DNA from: Helichrysum umbraculigerum
Lineage: Eukaryota; Streptophyta; Magnoliopsida; Asterales; Asteraceae
Direction: 5' to 3'
Assembly: GCA_949592205.1 (NCBI GenBank)
Contig: CATIUR010000002.1
Span: 5,494,501-5,558,500 of the forward strand
Length of the DNA: 64,000 nt
Shown here: piece after piece, positions 18,813 through 29,870 of the stretch
Numbering within the stretch: position 1 is the stretch's first letter
Layout of the letters: each line of letters opens with the position of its first letter
Made by a program: the position numbers and the translations under genes
The notes under the pieces: generated by a model
Told to the model about the DNA's origin: nothing
Database searches by the model: none
Seen by the model: only the letters and a program-made list of their open reading frames with translations

Positions 18813-21107
18813 TGTAACACCCCCAAATTTAACGGTTTGCGGAAGCATACATTGGGTGTTACTAATCAATATACAAAGCACAAGATTAATAGTAAACGAC
18901 CTCTAAATGAGACGTTTGTAAAATAGTCACATTTCATAAATTGTATCGTTTGAAAACATATAGTTTTCTTTACAAAAATACGTAAGCCTAGAGTCCGCGT
19001 ATGTGGCGGGAGATTCTATTACATAATCAAAGTTACAAAAGATAATGCCAAAGAATCTCCGTTAAATGCAGTTTGGAAATCATGCGACTCTAGCTAGTAA
19101 TCCTGGAGTGATCCTACTCCGTATGTGTACCTGAGATACAAAGCTAAAAAGTGTCAACCAAAAAGGTTGGTGAATCTCACAGGTTTAGTAATAAGTAAGT
19201 GTCATGAACCACAAGTATGTACCCGTATTGCTATCAAGCAAAGAAAGTTAATCAGTATATCAGTACAGTGCCATGAGCTCATAAGTTGAAGCTTAACCGT
19301 GTAGTGTGAAATAAATCACGTACCCCCGTGAGTGCTATCCGCACACTCATATGTAACAAATACTAATATGTCTGTTTCTACGTGTAAATCAGTACGTGGT
19401 GGCGCTACCACCCCAGACAGGGATTGTCAGTCCCAAATGGATCCATCTATTAGTAATCGCGCTTAAGTCCATAACTAACAACTTACGATAAGGAGGCTTT
19501 CAGTGGATAAAAGTAACTCATGCGTTTGTTTGTAATCAGTAATGTTTTCAGTTCAGTACATTGTGTTCATACGTAAAACAGTTGCTAAGTATCTCACCCC
19601 AAGTAAAACAGTAAAAGTGGGGCTGTAAGACTCACCTGAGTCTTTGCAAGTACGTTTATGTCAATAAACGAGTAAGTAGTATCAACCGTAGGTTCTCCGA
19701 ACTCGTAACCTTCTAGTGCCTAAACACGTAAGGTTAAGTAAGTAGATGTCTCGCAAGACCATCTAGGCTAGTTGTTCATACCCCGTTGTGTTAAATGTTG
19801 GTTCGTTCACGTTCGTGTCAAAGTATATACGGCCCGTTGGTGGTTTGTTATAATTAAGTTTTATCGTTAATAACGCAATTTAGAGTGATTGTAATAGAAA
19901 GTATGTTCTATGACGTTTGTTAAGTCGTATAGTATAAGTATTGGAAGTTGTGTAAGATCGACACTTAGTAAAATCCGAGTTTTCAAGGTTCTGTCATGTG
20001 CGACGTAGGGTGCGACGTAGGGTGCTACGTCGGGTGCGACGTCGGGTGCGACGTAGGCATGTACGTCGCATGATGCGACCTTCGCAAATCAATGCGACGT
20101 AGGGGCTGGCGTCGCTAATGCGACGTGGAGGTTTGCGACGTTAAAGTCTACGTCGCCATGTGCGACGTCCGCAATTTAATGCGACGTAAGGAGCTGCGTC
20201 GCTAGTGCGACGTGGAGGTTTTTGTGCGACGTAGGCCGCGACGTCGCAGAGGCCCCTGGCCAAATGCGACGTAGCGGTCTGATGGCCGGAATTTTTGTCG
20301 AAAACGAGTTTCCCGGTTTCCGTTGGGTCCAAATCTTTTACCCAACCCTTATATGAACATATTAAGCCTATCAAAACCATAAACTAGTAAAAATGATCAA
20401 AAACGAGAGATGTCGGGATTTGTCGGAAACTTACGCGGCGTCGGATTGAAAATCCGAAAAGATAGGAATGTAGATCGGGATGCGGTGGTCGATAATCTAT
20501 AAAAATCTTGAAGATCCGAAGTCGTTTGATATGTTTATTTGTCGTTTTTGATAGATTTTTGGTGGTGAAGGTGGTTGGTGATTTAGAGAAGAAAGAAAGA
20601 AGAAAAGTAAGAGAGAGAAAGTGATTGGTGAAAAATGAGAAGAAAAGGGTGGGAGGTGGGGGTTTATCCCCACTTTCCAGTTCCCGCTCCCCGTGCGGTG
20701 TTCGTTTGCTCCGTCGTTTAATCATATTTATAAAACCACAATTCTTGTTAAATAATTTATTTAAATTATTTCCTTAATTCTTTAATAGATTAAGTTACAT
20801 TTAATTACTTTTGTTTATAAATCGTGTACGTTTTATTCGAGTTGTACAAAGCAGTTATTAACTATTATAAAATAGCATTTCGGTCATAATTGCGTTATTT
20901 CAGTTTATAAACATTTGTTCACCAACGTCCGTGTTAACCGAATAGAAGTTCATTCTATTTAAGTTGCGTACGATTTAATCAAATCGCAAAGTTGTATATA
21001 TTAACCAACATTTAATCCGATACATAAATTAGCCTAACACAGAACTAATTACATGTATTAACAAAGAATTAGGCGCTAATACTAGCCCAAATTTGGCGGT
21101 TGTTACA
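18813..21107 (-). repeat. Element 3 5' LTR
   Basis: 2,295 bp, offset 7,844 from the other LTR with no indel. TATA box (minus TATAAATA) at 20725-20732, so transcription should begin near 20700. A possible leader intron runs from donor GTAAGT at 20434 to acceptor TATCTCAG ending at 19131 and would remove the TGCGACGTA array (20002-20274). Confidence 0.93.
20725..20732 (-). promoter_or_regulatory. TATA box of element 3 5' LTR
   Basis: TATAAATA on the minus strand, about 375 bp into the LTR, followed by a CT-rich leader. The same motif is at 12881-12888 in the 3' LTR. Confidence 0.5.
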
Positions 21108-21112
21108 CTTAT
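21108..21112. repeat. Target site duplication CTTAT (right, element 3)
   Basis: Matches 10964-10968 exactly. Confidence 0.95.
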
Positions 21113-22902
21113 GATGATAGCTTTGATTGGGTAAGAATGTGAAATAAGAGATAATTGGAAGTTGTTATTAATAGTTGCCTAGGTTTATTGATACCTTATG
21201 ATGGATTACCTAAGTATTGAAAGAATTGAATGGATTCTTTGGTTATTTGTTGATGGTATACAAATGAAATAGGTGATAAAGTGACAAATAGGGATTAGAT
21301 CCAAATAAGAAAGGATATGATAGTATATCTAGGACTAGACTGTATTAAAGATCTAATGGATCTTTATTGATAAAATGAGGAATATGAATTGAATGATTGT
21401 TCATATTTTAATAAATCAGGTATAAGATTTAGTGTAATGATCATTATTTTAATAGTTTAAGAATAATGATTATTTGAACTTTGGGGTTGAAAACCTGATG
21501 TGTGTATAACTGAAGGTGTTAGAGAGTAAGGGAAACCTTGAAATTGATAGGTGATGATGGTATTCACCAAACTTTCTTGGAAGTTTAGATTAACTTGTTT
21601 AAGTTATATACTAAGTGGTATGTATATAAGTGAAACCTAGAGTTGTTGATTAGTAATTGTCCATGTCCTGTGGTATGGATATGTGATGATTGATAATAAT
21701 GTGAAGGCTTGATAAAGACTTTAATAGTCTGAATGGCCTATTATATAAAATTAAATGGAATTGATAAGGATATGTCCATTTAAGAGAGTACCTGAAGTTG
21801 TGTAGGTAGGTATATGTGATATACATGATAATAAATGGCATGATAGATTTTAATAGAATGAATTAAAATGTGCCATAAGATATGTGGAGGTTAGTTAATT
21901 GTGATTAACTTGATGTAGGTTTTGTTGAAATGTGTTGTAAAGTAGCACATTGTGATATTGTGATACTTGAATTGTGGTATCATAATGTTAATTAGGATTG
22001 ACTTAGTTGCTAGATTGATGGAATTTGGTACTAAGTGATTATGGGATTAAAGTTGTATAAATTCTAATTGCTTGTGATTAGTAGTTTAAGATCGTAAGGT
22101 TGAATTAAATTAACTGGTTGCTGAGATAAGATTCTGATGTCTTACCAGTTTAAGTAATATACAAATTCTAACTTGATAGTTAGTTAGACTTTGAAGATAA
22201 ATAGTAAGTATTGATAGGTATACTGTAATGTATAATCATAGGTGTTGTGATTATTGTTTGAGCAGTAGTTGTTGTCGACTTGGTTGTTGTTGACAATTGA
22301 TAGGTTGTAATGAAAGGAGTTACAAATGGAAATAAGTCAATGTAGAGGTTGGTTGATTGTAGGTAAGATTGATTGTGGTACTTTTGTTGATTGAGCAAAG
22401 TACTTGTTGATTGTGGTTTTACCTACTGAGTTGACCTCTGTTGTACTTATTAAGGTGATATGAATCTGAATTATATTTCAATGTTGCTAGGTACATTGTG
22501 GTTTAATAACCACTGTTGGGATAATGTGATTGCTGTTTTATTGTTAATAGAGATGAATAGTGAGAATAGGTTAAAGATTTTAGCACATTGCTAATTTCTG
22601 GTTGTATAAACCTATTAAGTGATATTAAGTTATTTGTTGATTAAGTGATTGCAAGTTTCACTTGTTTAAGTAAGTGTTTGTCCTATGAGAAATATCTGAT
22701 TGATGATATTGATTAGATGCACTGTATGTGTGCGTAGGAAAGGATAGAGGCATGTACATTTAGATATGTGCATGCGGAAAGAATTCAACTAGTCTAAGAA
22801 TAGTTGTAAGATGCTATTGAGGACTAATGTATGCTAAGATGCATGTGATTAAATCACATTAGTCAGATTGATTGAGGTTAGATTTCGGGACGAAATCTCT
22901 TT
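21113..22902 (+). other. Non-coding interior of element 2, right part
   Basis: AT-rich and stop-dense. I see no remnant of RT, RNase H or integrase, in contrast to the decayed pol of element 5. It ends in ATTTCGGGACGAAATC (about 22880-22898), the lineage's usual sequence before the polypurine tract. Confidence 0.6.
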
Positions 22903-22916
22903 AAGGGGGGGAGAGT
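22903..22916 (+). promoter_or_regulatory. Polypurine tract, element 2
   Basis: AAGGGGGGGAGAGT immediately upstream of the 3' LTR start TGTAACATCC at 22917. Confidence 0.85.
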
Positions 22917-23198
22917 TGTAACATCCTCGAAATGGACCTAGTTGTTTTATATTATTTCTTGATTTAAATATGTATTTAAATGTGTTTGGAAATAATGTTG
23001 TTTGAAATAGTTGAAATAATTGGAATAGGAGTCGAATATTCCAATGTGATAAGTAAATTAGTAATTGTTGTAAATTAATATAGTTGACGGTGCAATAAAA
23101 TGTTTGGACTCGCAAATGGTTTTCGGGTTCCAGACAATAGATTGAGATGGGGTATTAAATTATACCCGTATAATTGAAGGCGGTTTGTTAGGCCGACT

Positions 23199-23205
23199 TA
23201 TATAA
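23199..23205 (+). promoter_or_regulatory. TATA box of element 2 3' LTR
   Basis: TATATAA within GACTTATATAACAC, about 280 bp into the LTR; followed by a CT/A-rich leader and a splice-donor-like AAGAGTAAGT 150 bp later. Confidence 0.5.
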
Positions 23206-23570
23206 CACTTTCCTCTTTTGGAAAGTTTCATTATGAAACTTCAAATCCTTCCAAAACCTTAAGAAATCCAAACTAGAAACTGAAATTATAAGCTGTGATC
23301 TTGATTCTAGTCTCATAATCATCAGATTTCAATATCATCATCGTGTTCTTAATCAAGAGTAAGTATTCTTGAAATTTGATTTTTATTCAAATTGAGTGAA
23401 ATTGATGAATTGAAAGAAATTGATGTCAGAAACATGTTATAAGTGATATAGGATGATTACCTGAAGTTTTTAGTGGTTTTAAACAGTTTGAAATCGAGTT
23501 TTAAGTGTTATGGGTATAAAACCCGTGGGTAAGGGTTTGAACAGAGCGCAGGTCGCTGGGACGAAGGGGG

Positions 23571-23700
23571 TACCCGGCGGGTACCTTCCTTACCCGGCGG
23601 GTAAGTCAAGAAAGTAGGGAAGCCGGCGGCTTCTGAGCCAAGCCGGCGGCTTGTGCAGTTTTGTGGGTACCCGGCGGGTATGGGTCTTACCCGGCGGGTA
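23571..23700. repeat. CCGGCGG-core quasi-palindromes (element 2 LTR)
   Basis: TACCCGGCGGGTA at 23571, 23591, 23668 and 23688; AAGCCGGCGGCTT at 23620 and 23640. Each is a 5-bp stem around GGC. Arms TACCC/GGGTA and AAGCC/GGCTT differ but stay complementary. Confidence 0.9.
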
Positions 23701-24784
23701 AGGCTGAATTCCAGCCATTTGTATGTTAAGTTTAGACACTTATGAGTTGTTGATATAACTTGAACATAAAATGTTAATGTAGGTTATATTCTTGAGTTTA
23801 ATTATATTTATGCCTAAGATAATATGGTGGCATAGGTATTGACTGTTATTCGAATAATTGATTTGAATCATTGTGTTGATATAAGTTCAGTATATTGATA
23901 TTGATTACTAACTTATATTTAATTGATTGTATTCTCAGATGTGGAGAAGGCTCAGTAATATTAGACTTCTGAGCTTGCTGCTGAGGTAGTTGGTGAGTGG
24001 ATCTGTAACCTCAGTGTGATTTAGTTGTAATGATTTGATTTACAACGAGTAATTTATTATATTACTGTGATATGATGCATCTGTGAAACATGTGGCCATG
24101 ATAGACTGGCATGTTACTTACTTAGCTTATTTGTGCTAATATGTAAGATTCAGAGGTCAACTTGATTTGATAGTTGGGCTTGTTGTTGTTGTTGTAGACG
24201 ACAGGAGATCTCATAAACTTGAATTGTTGGTTTAGAGATCTAGGTCGTGTGTGATCAACAACAAGTTATCGGTAGTGCTGTATGGGCCTATACAGTTGAA
24301 CTATAAGTGTTCTTGGGTGCCAAACCGGTATATGGTTGCTCAGGGACCACCGATCCTCTTGATGTAGTTTGAATGACATTGTGTGAATGTCGGCTAGTAA
24401 TTGATTGAGTCAGTGATTTATATTCTGTTTATTGTGTTTTATGTAAACAGATTGTTATGCTGAGTTGGACTGTTGTTATTGGTTCACTCACTTAGCGTTG
24501 TGCTAACCCCACCACAGTTCTTCCTGCAGGTTGTATATTAATGGGACGTATTGGGCAGGAGGTTGTTGGACTGGATGGAATGTTTGACAGACTGTTACTC
24601 TGATGTAAATTTTATAACTGTAAAAGTGTCTTGAATTATATAACACCGAGTTTGTTGAAATGTCATGTGTTTGGCTTTGAAAAAGTTTATTGACATTTTG
24701 AGTACATTGATATAAATGTTTTAAATATACGCTTCCGAGTCGCCAATATTATATAGTGGTTTATAATTAACGAGGGGTGTTAAA

Positions 24785-26930
24785 ATCTACATCTTTGTAA
24801 TACTCTAAATAATTGCCTAAATCATCACGAAAACCCCAATTTAACAATGCTTATCAAAATTTAAGGCATAGTTTTAACTTTTCATAAATTTACCACTTAA
24901 CAGAAATTCAAGATCAACAGAACAAACAACATTTTCTGTTAGAAAAAAGCTGAAATTTACAATAAAAATGAATTTTATAATACCTTAATCATCAATGTCA
25001 GAAACTTGAGATCCTGAAGAGAAAGTAGTAGACTCAACTTCATCTTCCACTTGCTTCTTCCTTTTCTTCAATATATTTCTTAATTTCACAAGAGATAACC
25101 CACCTCCACTTCCCTTACAACCACGTTTTATATAAAAAAAAAAAAAAAAACCTGGTATCAAATCACATGTGTAATGAAAGGTGTTTTGCAGCAAAACCAA
25201 ATAACAAAAACACATTTAGAAAAAATGGTTACCCTATTCTTTACATTTCAAACATTTATGTATTTTCTTTGAGTTACAGAGTATTCATCTTCCTCCAAAT
25301 ATTCACAGATATTGAAGGTGAGAAAAACATTATATTGCCTCCAAACAATCGTTGTCATTATTGATACTTAATAAAATGTGCAACTAATATGTTCTTCATG
25401 CCTAAATAATAAGGATTCGTTAAACATTCAAAAACTGACTATCTAATTACTATAGGTTCAAACAACAGAAGCACATTGCAACATTAGTCTACATCAAGCT
25501 TACAGTAGTTTTCACGCTAGAAAAATCTATAAATTTTTTAGGTCTAAAAAAATACACATACATGATGTCTAGGTAATCCCAAAGTGACCATTTAAAAAGT
25601 TAGTACAGAGGAAAACGACCCATAAGAGTTAAGGAGATCTTTTTATGTTGGCCGTACACAACCAGCTACCTAAATTGTACAACAAACAGAAGCAGCAATA
25701 TGTAATCCATTAAAAAAACAGCACACGTTAGAAATTAACAATCAAGATCATGTTACCTTATTTCTCAGATCTTAACACAGCCACTAAATTCATAGCTCTA
25801 TTGACATCCATACTAACATCTTATTGTAAATACAGACTTTATCTTCCCACAGTGACTTCAGTTAAGACGAAAAATACCTGGGATATCAATCATAGGCGCC
25901 TTCTATTTTCCTTGAAGATTCGAGTTAGGATAAAACATGTGATACTGATTATCATGAAAAATCTTCAGTTATGGTAGAATCCAAAAACCTTTGCCATCAA
26001 TGGACCCTTGTACTATGGGTTAAGAATTGTGGGACTGTCCACTCAATATCTTCCTCAACATCCCATCTTCTGGTTGTAAATTTTAGCCCTATGTTCACAC
26101 AAGTAGTCTGCAATAATACCTTGTCAAAAGTTTAGATCACTTTATAGAAAAAAACCAAACTAAAAAACCTTTAAGAATCCAATTTCGTTCTCAACATATG
26201 ACAGAAACCAAACGATGCCATAACATGATGCAGTGCACTAATGAGTTGATGAATACAAAATTAACATCATGAAAATCAATTCTACGTACAAAACCCTACA
26301 AATCAACAATGAATTAAAATCATAAAAGAAAAAGTAATTTGTGCATAAGTAGATTATCTAATAGGTATGAACGTACCTATTGACAGGAAATTGAGTGATA
26401 GTCCAAGAAGTAGAACCCGAATAGAATGGGACTGAAGGATTGGTGTATCGAAGGATTGGAAAATTAGACCGCTCTAGGGTTTGCTTTCAACGCTCTGTAA
26501 TAAAAATATCACTAAAAACCCACGCTCGCCGTTCCTACACCGCCACCGCCGTCGCCGCCGACCAACATCTTCTTCCACAAATTACTACTTACAGAAGCAT
26601 ACCAACATCCACTAATACCGCCGCCTACAACTGGTATGACCACCCATTTCATCTATGTTAAAGGTTTTAGTGAAGAAGAAAAAGAATGTGATGGTTTTAG
26701 TGAAGAAGAAGAAGGATGAGATGTGCGGTAGGTTTGCGGTAGCTTTTTTATTTCTTCCGTAATGTTTCCGTAATGTGAGGATATAATAAAAAGAAACCTT
26801 TATTTTATTTTTTTTACGCTTTTTTTTTTGTTTTTAAAACTTAACCTACATTAAATTAAATTAATTAATTAATTTGTAATATGTAGGAAAGGATAATTAT
26901 GACATTTGAGGAATACAAATCTACTATTTA
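24785..26930. other. Low-copy DNA with possible gene remnants
   Basis: No transposon structure seen. On the minus strand two pieces look gene-like. The 3' part of the ORF at 24985-25215 ends in a Lys-rich then acidic tail (LVKLRNILKKRKK ... VSDIDD) and is preceded by a poly-T acceptor-like tract. A 46-codon ORF at 26512-26652 starts MKWVVIPVVGGGISGCWYAS and is followed directly by a donor-like GTAAGT. Together they could be first and last exons of one minus-strand gene of about 1.7 kb. I do not recognise the protein, and no splice chain can be proven here. Confidence 0.3.
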
Positions 26931-27033
26931 GGTTGTCATTTACATGAAAGATTATCAATGGTTTAGATTAAAAATAGTTAATCAATGGAGGGTTGGGATT
27001 AGATTAGAGTTACCTAAAATAAAAATGACAACC
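26931..27033. mobile_element. Small MITE
   Basis: 103 bp with inverted ends GGTTGTCATTT and AAATGACAACC, flanked by TA on both sides. Size and TA duplication suit a Tc1/mariner-type (Stowaway-like) MITE, though the TIR is not the classical Stowaway sequence. Confidence 0.5.
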
Positions 27034-27589
27034 TAATATGCACTCTATTATAATATATTAAAGAGATTCATACTTTTGTGTTGCTGAATTGTATTTGCAA
27101 CTTTAGATGTATGCATACGTACATTTAAATAACATGTTATAGGAGTCTTATATTCTACACATAAACTTTCAAAGTTGATATTTGAGGTTATGTGTACATT
27201 TACGCCTTCGGGTTCAAAAGTCGGGTAGGAAGATATGACAAGTCTTTTTAATTGGGGCTTATTGTCTGTAAATGTATCGAATTTGTCATGAAATCCTTTT
27301 GTATGCATTCATGTTCAACATGTTCTATTGTATACATTGAAATTACTAATCACTCCTATTGTATGTAGTAATTAACCTGGAACCGAAATTTTGCTTATGT
27401 GGCACCGGTTAATCATTTTTTGTCTACATCGTACGCCACAAAAAATCATAAATGTATTGAACTTTTTATAAATGTATCAAACTTTTTTTAATCTTTATTA
27501 ATTCAATTTTAACCAATTTTAATTGTTTTTCTTTATCATCATCTTCATCCTTCTAAGTCCTAACATCAAATTTCAGAACGTGAATGAAA

Positions 27590-28110
27590 TTCTTCATGTC
27601 CTTCTCCATTGTCATATATGATCAGACTAATTAATTAATTCGATTGCATCGTCCCAAACTCTCCTTGAAATTGTTGGCCGACCTCCATCATCGCCGGAAA
27701 CCTGCAACTTCCGGCCAACCTTCTTCCATCATACTTGTAACCATCGGAAACCACCACCATCTCACTAGATCTGAAACGCAAACCCTATACACCACCAACA
27801 CGTAGCAGGATCTGAACAAAATAAATAAAAATCGCTAGATCTAAAATTACGAATTCACGAGTACGATGACGTCATCATTGTTGGGTTTCTTTGATCCGAC
27901 CTCCGACGCAACCATCGAAGCAATCTTCGGCGGGTTTAGATCTAAAATCATAGGTACGATGATTTTAAGGTTTACTTTTGCTCGATCCGCCACGGTACAA
28001 TGTCTGGTACAATTTCAATCGAAGAACACATGTAGTTGGTGGTGGGTTTCTTTTCAGTTATTGACAAATTATTAGACATAGATATGATGAAATTAATTTC
28101 GAGAGGTAAA
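27590..28110 (+). pseudogene. Possible captured gene fragment inside the MULE
   Basis: Interior of the Mutator-like element is less AT-rich than its surroundings and reads like a plant 5' UTR plus first exon: CT/CA-rich leader with AGATCTGA motifs, then an ATG at 27866 with a 69-codon frame (starts MTSSLLGFFDPTSDATIEA). Capture of host gene pieces is common in this superfamily (Pack-MULEs). The parent gene is not recognisable to me. Confidence 0.35.
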
Positions 28111-28859
28111 AGTGTAGATCTATATTTTGAATAAGAGGTGGAAGGGATGAATTTGGTGGTTTGTAGTAGACTAAATTATTTTTGCAGGTTGGTAGCATTT
28201 TGTAACATCCTCAAAGTGGACCTAGTTATTTTATATTATTTCATGATTTAAATTATTATTTAATGTGTTTGGAAATAATATTGTCGAGTTAGTTGAAAAT
28301 AATTGGAATGGAAGTCAAATATTCCATTGTGACAGATAAATTATTAATTGTTGTAAATTAATAAAGTTGTCGGTAAAATAAAATGTTTGGACTCGCAAAT
28401 GGTTTTCGGGTTCCAGACAATGGGTTTGAAAGGGGACTAATTTTAAGTGAATACGGAGTCGGTTAAAGTTTAAGCCGACTTACTTTTAACCTTCCCAAAA
28501 TGGAAAGGTTCTTCATTTTTTGAAAACCTTCAAACTAACAAAAACCAAAGAACCCCAAATCAGAAATCAAATTTTGAACAGTGTTTTAGAGCTAATTTGA
28601 TCATCATCATCATATTATTACTAACATCATCTTGATTTCCATCTTCCTCACTAATTGGTAAGTGTTCTTATTTTTATTTAAGAACTTACCTTGAATCATT
28701 AGGGTTAGTGTTTTATTTGTGAAATTGATGATTGAAATGATGTTAGTTATTGTTAAAGATTGTTATTTGTTACATATAATCGACCGGAACTTGAGTTTGA
28801 TGTTAAATTTGGGTTTTTGAATTCGGATTCTGGGTTTTGGTCAGTCACAGATCGCTGGT

Positions 28860-29090
28860 CTGAGTGATGAATCCGGCGGATTCAATTGAATCCGGCGGAT
28901 TCGGGTGAAAATTAAGGAATCCGGTTGGATTCAAGGGAATCCGACGGATTCAATGGCAAAGAACCGGATTCGAGGTAATCCGGCGGATTCATGACCGGAT
29001 TGGTTAAAAAATGTGCTGATCATGAATTGTGCTAGAAAGGGTGGAGAATCCAGCGGATTCAGGGGGGATCCGGCGGATTCCCCTGGTTGT
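28860..29090. repeat. GAATCCGGCGGATTC quasi-palindrome cluster
   Basis: Perfect copies at 28869 and 28888, a variant with GAC centre near 28937, one with CAG centre near 29046, and several partial ones. Six-base arms GAATCC/GGATTC surround GGC. Same CCGGCGG core as in element 2, with different arms. Confidence 0.9.
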
Positions 29091-29865
29091 CATAGGCTAT
29101 TTCAGAGTTTGTCATTTAAAGCTAATCACTTAAATGGTATTTGTCGTATTGTGCTGTAATAAGTCTGAAGCATGTTCGACTTCCAACAATTATATAATTT
29201 AGTTATACTCATGGTGTGATTACTTGTGTAGTGTTGTAATTTACATAAGTATTATCCGGTGATGACAAGTTACTAACTTGTGGTATTCTGTTGTATTCTC
29301 AGATATGGAGAAGGCTCAGTAATATTAGACTTCTGAGCTTGCGGCTGAGGTAACGGTGAGTGGATCTATAAACCTCAGTGTGATTTAGTTGTAACAGGTT
29401 TGGTTACAACGAGTAACGTATTATTACTGTTTTATTATTGACATGATGATATGTTGTTAGTAATAATATTGTTGATAGACTGTTAGTCTGACATGATAAT
29501 TATGTGATCACGTGATATTCAGCCTTTGGGCTTTGACGATATTCAGAGGCCATCCTGGAGCTGGGCTTAGGTTGCTATTAGTAGGATAACACAAGGTCTT
29601 AGTACAAGTATTATTGTCGTAGCCTGTGTTATTTGTGTTAATAGCACCAAGTATTCGGTTAAACCGCTGTATTGGCCTGCAGTTGGTTTCAAAGTGTTCT
29701 TTGAGAAGGTGATACCTCAAGAACCACCGGTCCTCTTTGACGCCAGTTGTATATGATGTTGAAAGTTGTAAACAGGTGTATTGAGATGTTATCTCATTGA
29801 ATTTAGTTGAGTGTTCTTGGCTGAAGGTTTCCCCAAGAACCCTAAATACTCTGTGATATTGTGTG

Positions 29866-29870
29866 TTTAC
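29866..29870. repeat. Target site duplication TTTAC (element 4, left)
   Basis: Twin at 50448-50452. Shows element 4 inserted in the solo LTR. Confidence 0.95.

Larger units (their letters stand above)
10969..21107 (-). mobile_element. Element 3: complete Tekay-type chromovirus
   Basis: Full-length Ty3/Gypsy element of 10,139 bp on the minus strand. LTRs 10969-13263 and 18813-21107 are both 2,295 bp, begin TGTAACACCC or its complement, and showed no difference wherever I compared them. They are flanked by CTTAT on both sides. Primer site is tRNA-iMet (18797-18811) and polypurine tract 13264-13276. Coding: an extra ORF (18007-18492), then one long gag-pol ORF (13297-17712). Complete structure, intact motifs and matching LTRs mean a very recent insertion, and the copy is potentially active. 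Clade call (Tekay/Del) rests on LTR length, primer type, order of domains and the C-terminal chromodomain-like segment. Confidence 0.93.
7486..24784 (+). mobile_element. Element 2: non-coding Tekay-like LTR element, interrupted
   Basis: The 5' LTR fragment 7486-8605 matches 23665-24784 of the 3' LTR with two substitutions seen (at 8549-type and 8429-type positions, A/G in each case). A tRNA-iMet primer site follows at 8608. A purine tract and the characteristic TTTCGGGACGAAAT motif precede the 3' LTR at 22917. Own interior is only about 4.1 kb (8606-10968 and 21113-22916) because element 3 (10969-21107) sits inside. I find no gag or pol similarity in it, so it fits a LARD-type (large retrotransposon derivative) element. 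The left end of its 5' LTR lies beyond the Athila-like insertion, off the window, so its TSD cannot be tested. Confidence 0.8.
22917..24784 (+). repeat. Element 2 3' LTR
   Basis: 1,868 bp, TGTAACATCC to GGTGTTAAA. TATATAA at 23199-23205; donor AAGA|GTAAGT at 23359; six CCGGCGG-core quasi-palindromes 23571-23700; acceptor TTGTATTCTCAG ending 23938; three short hairpins 23950-24046. The start is homologous to the solo LTR at 28201, so the two are related families. Confidence 0.88.
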
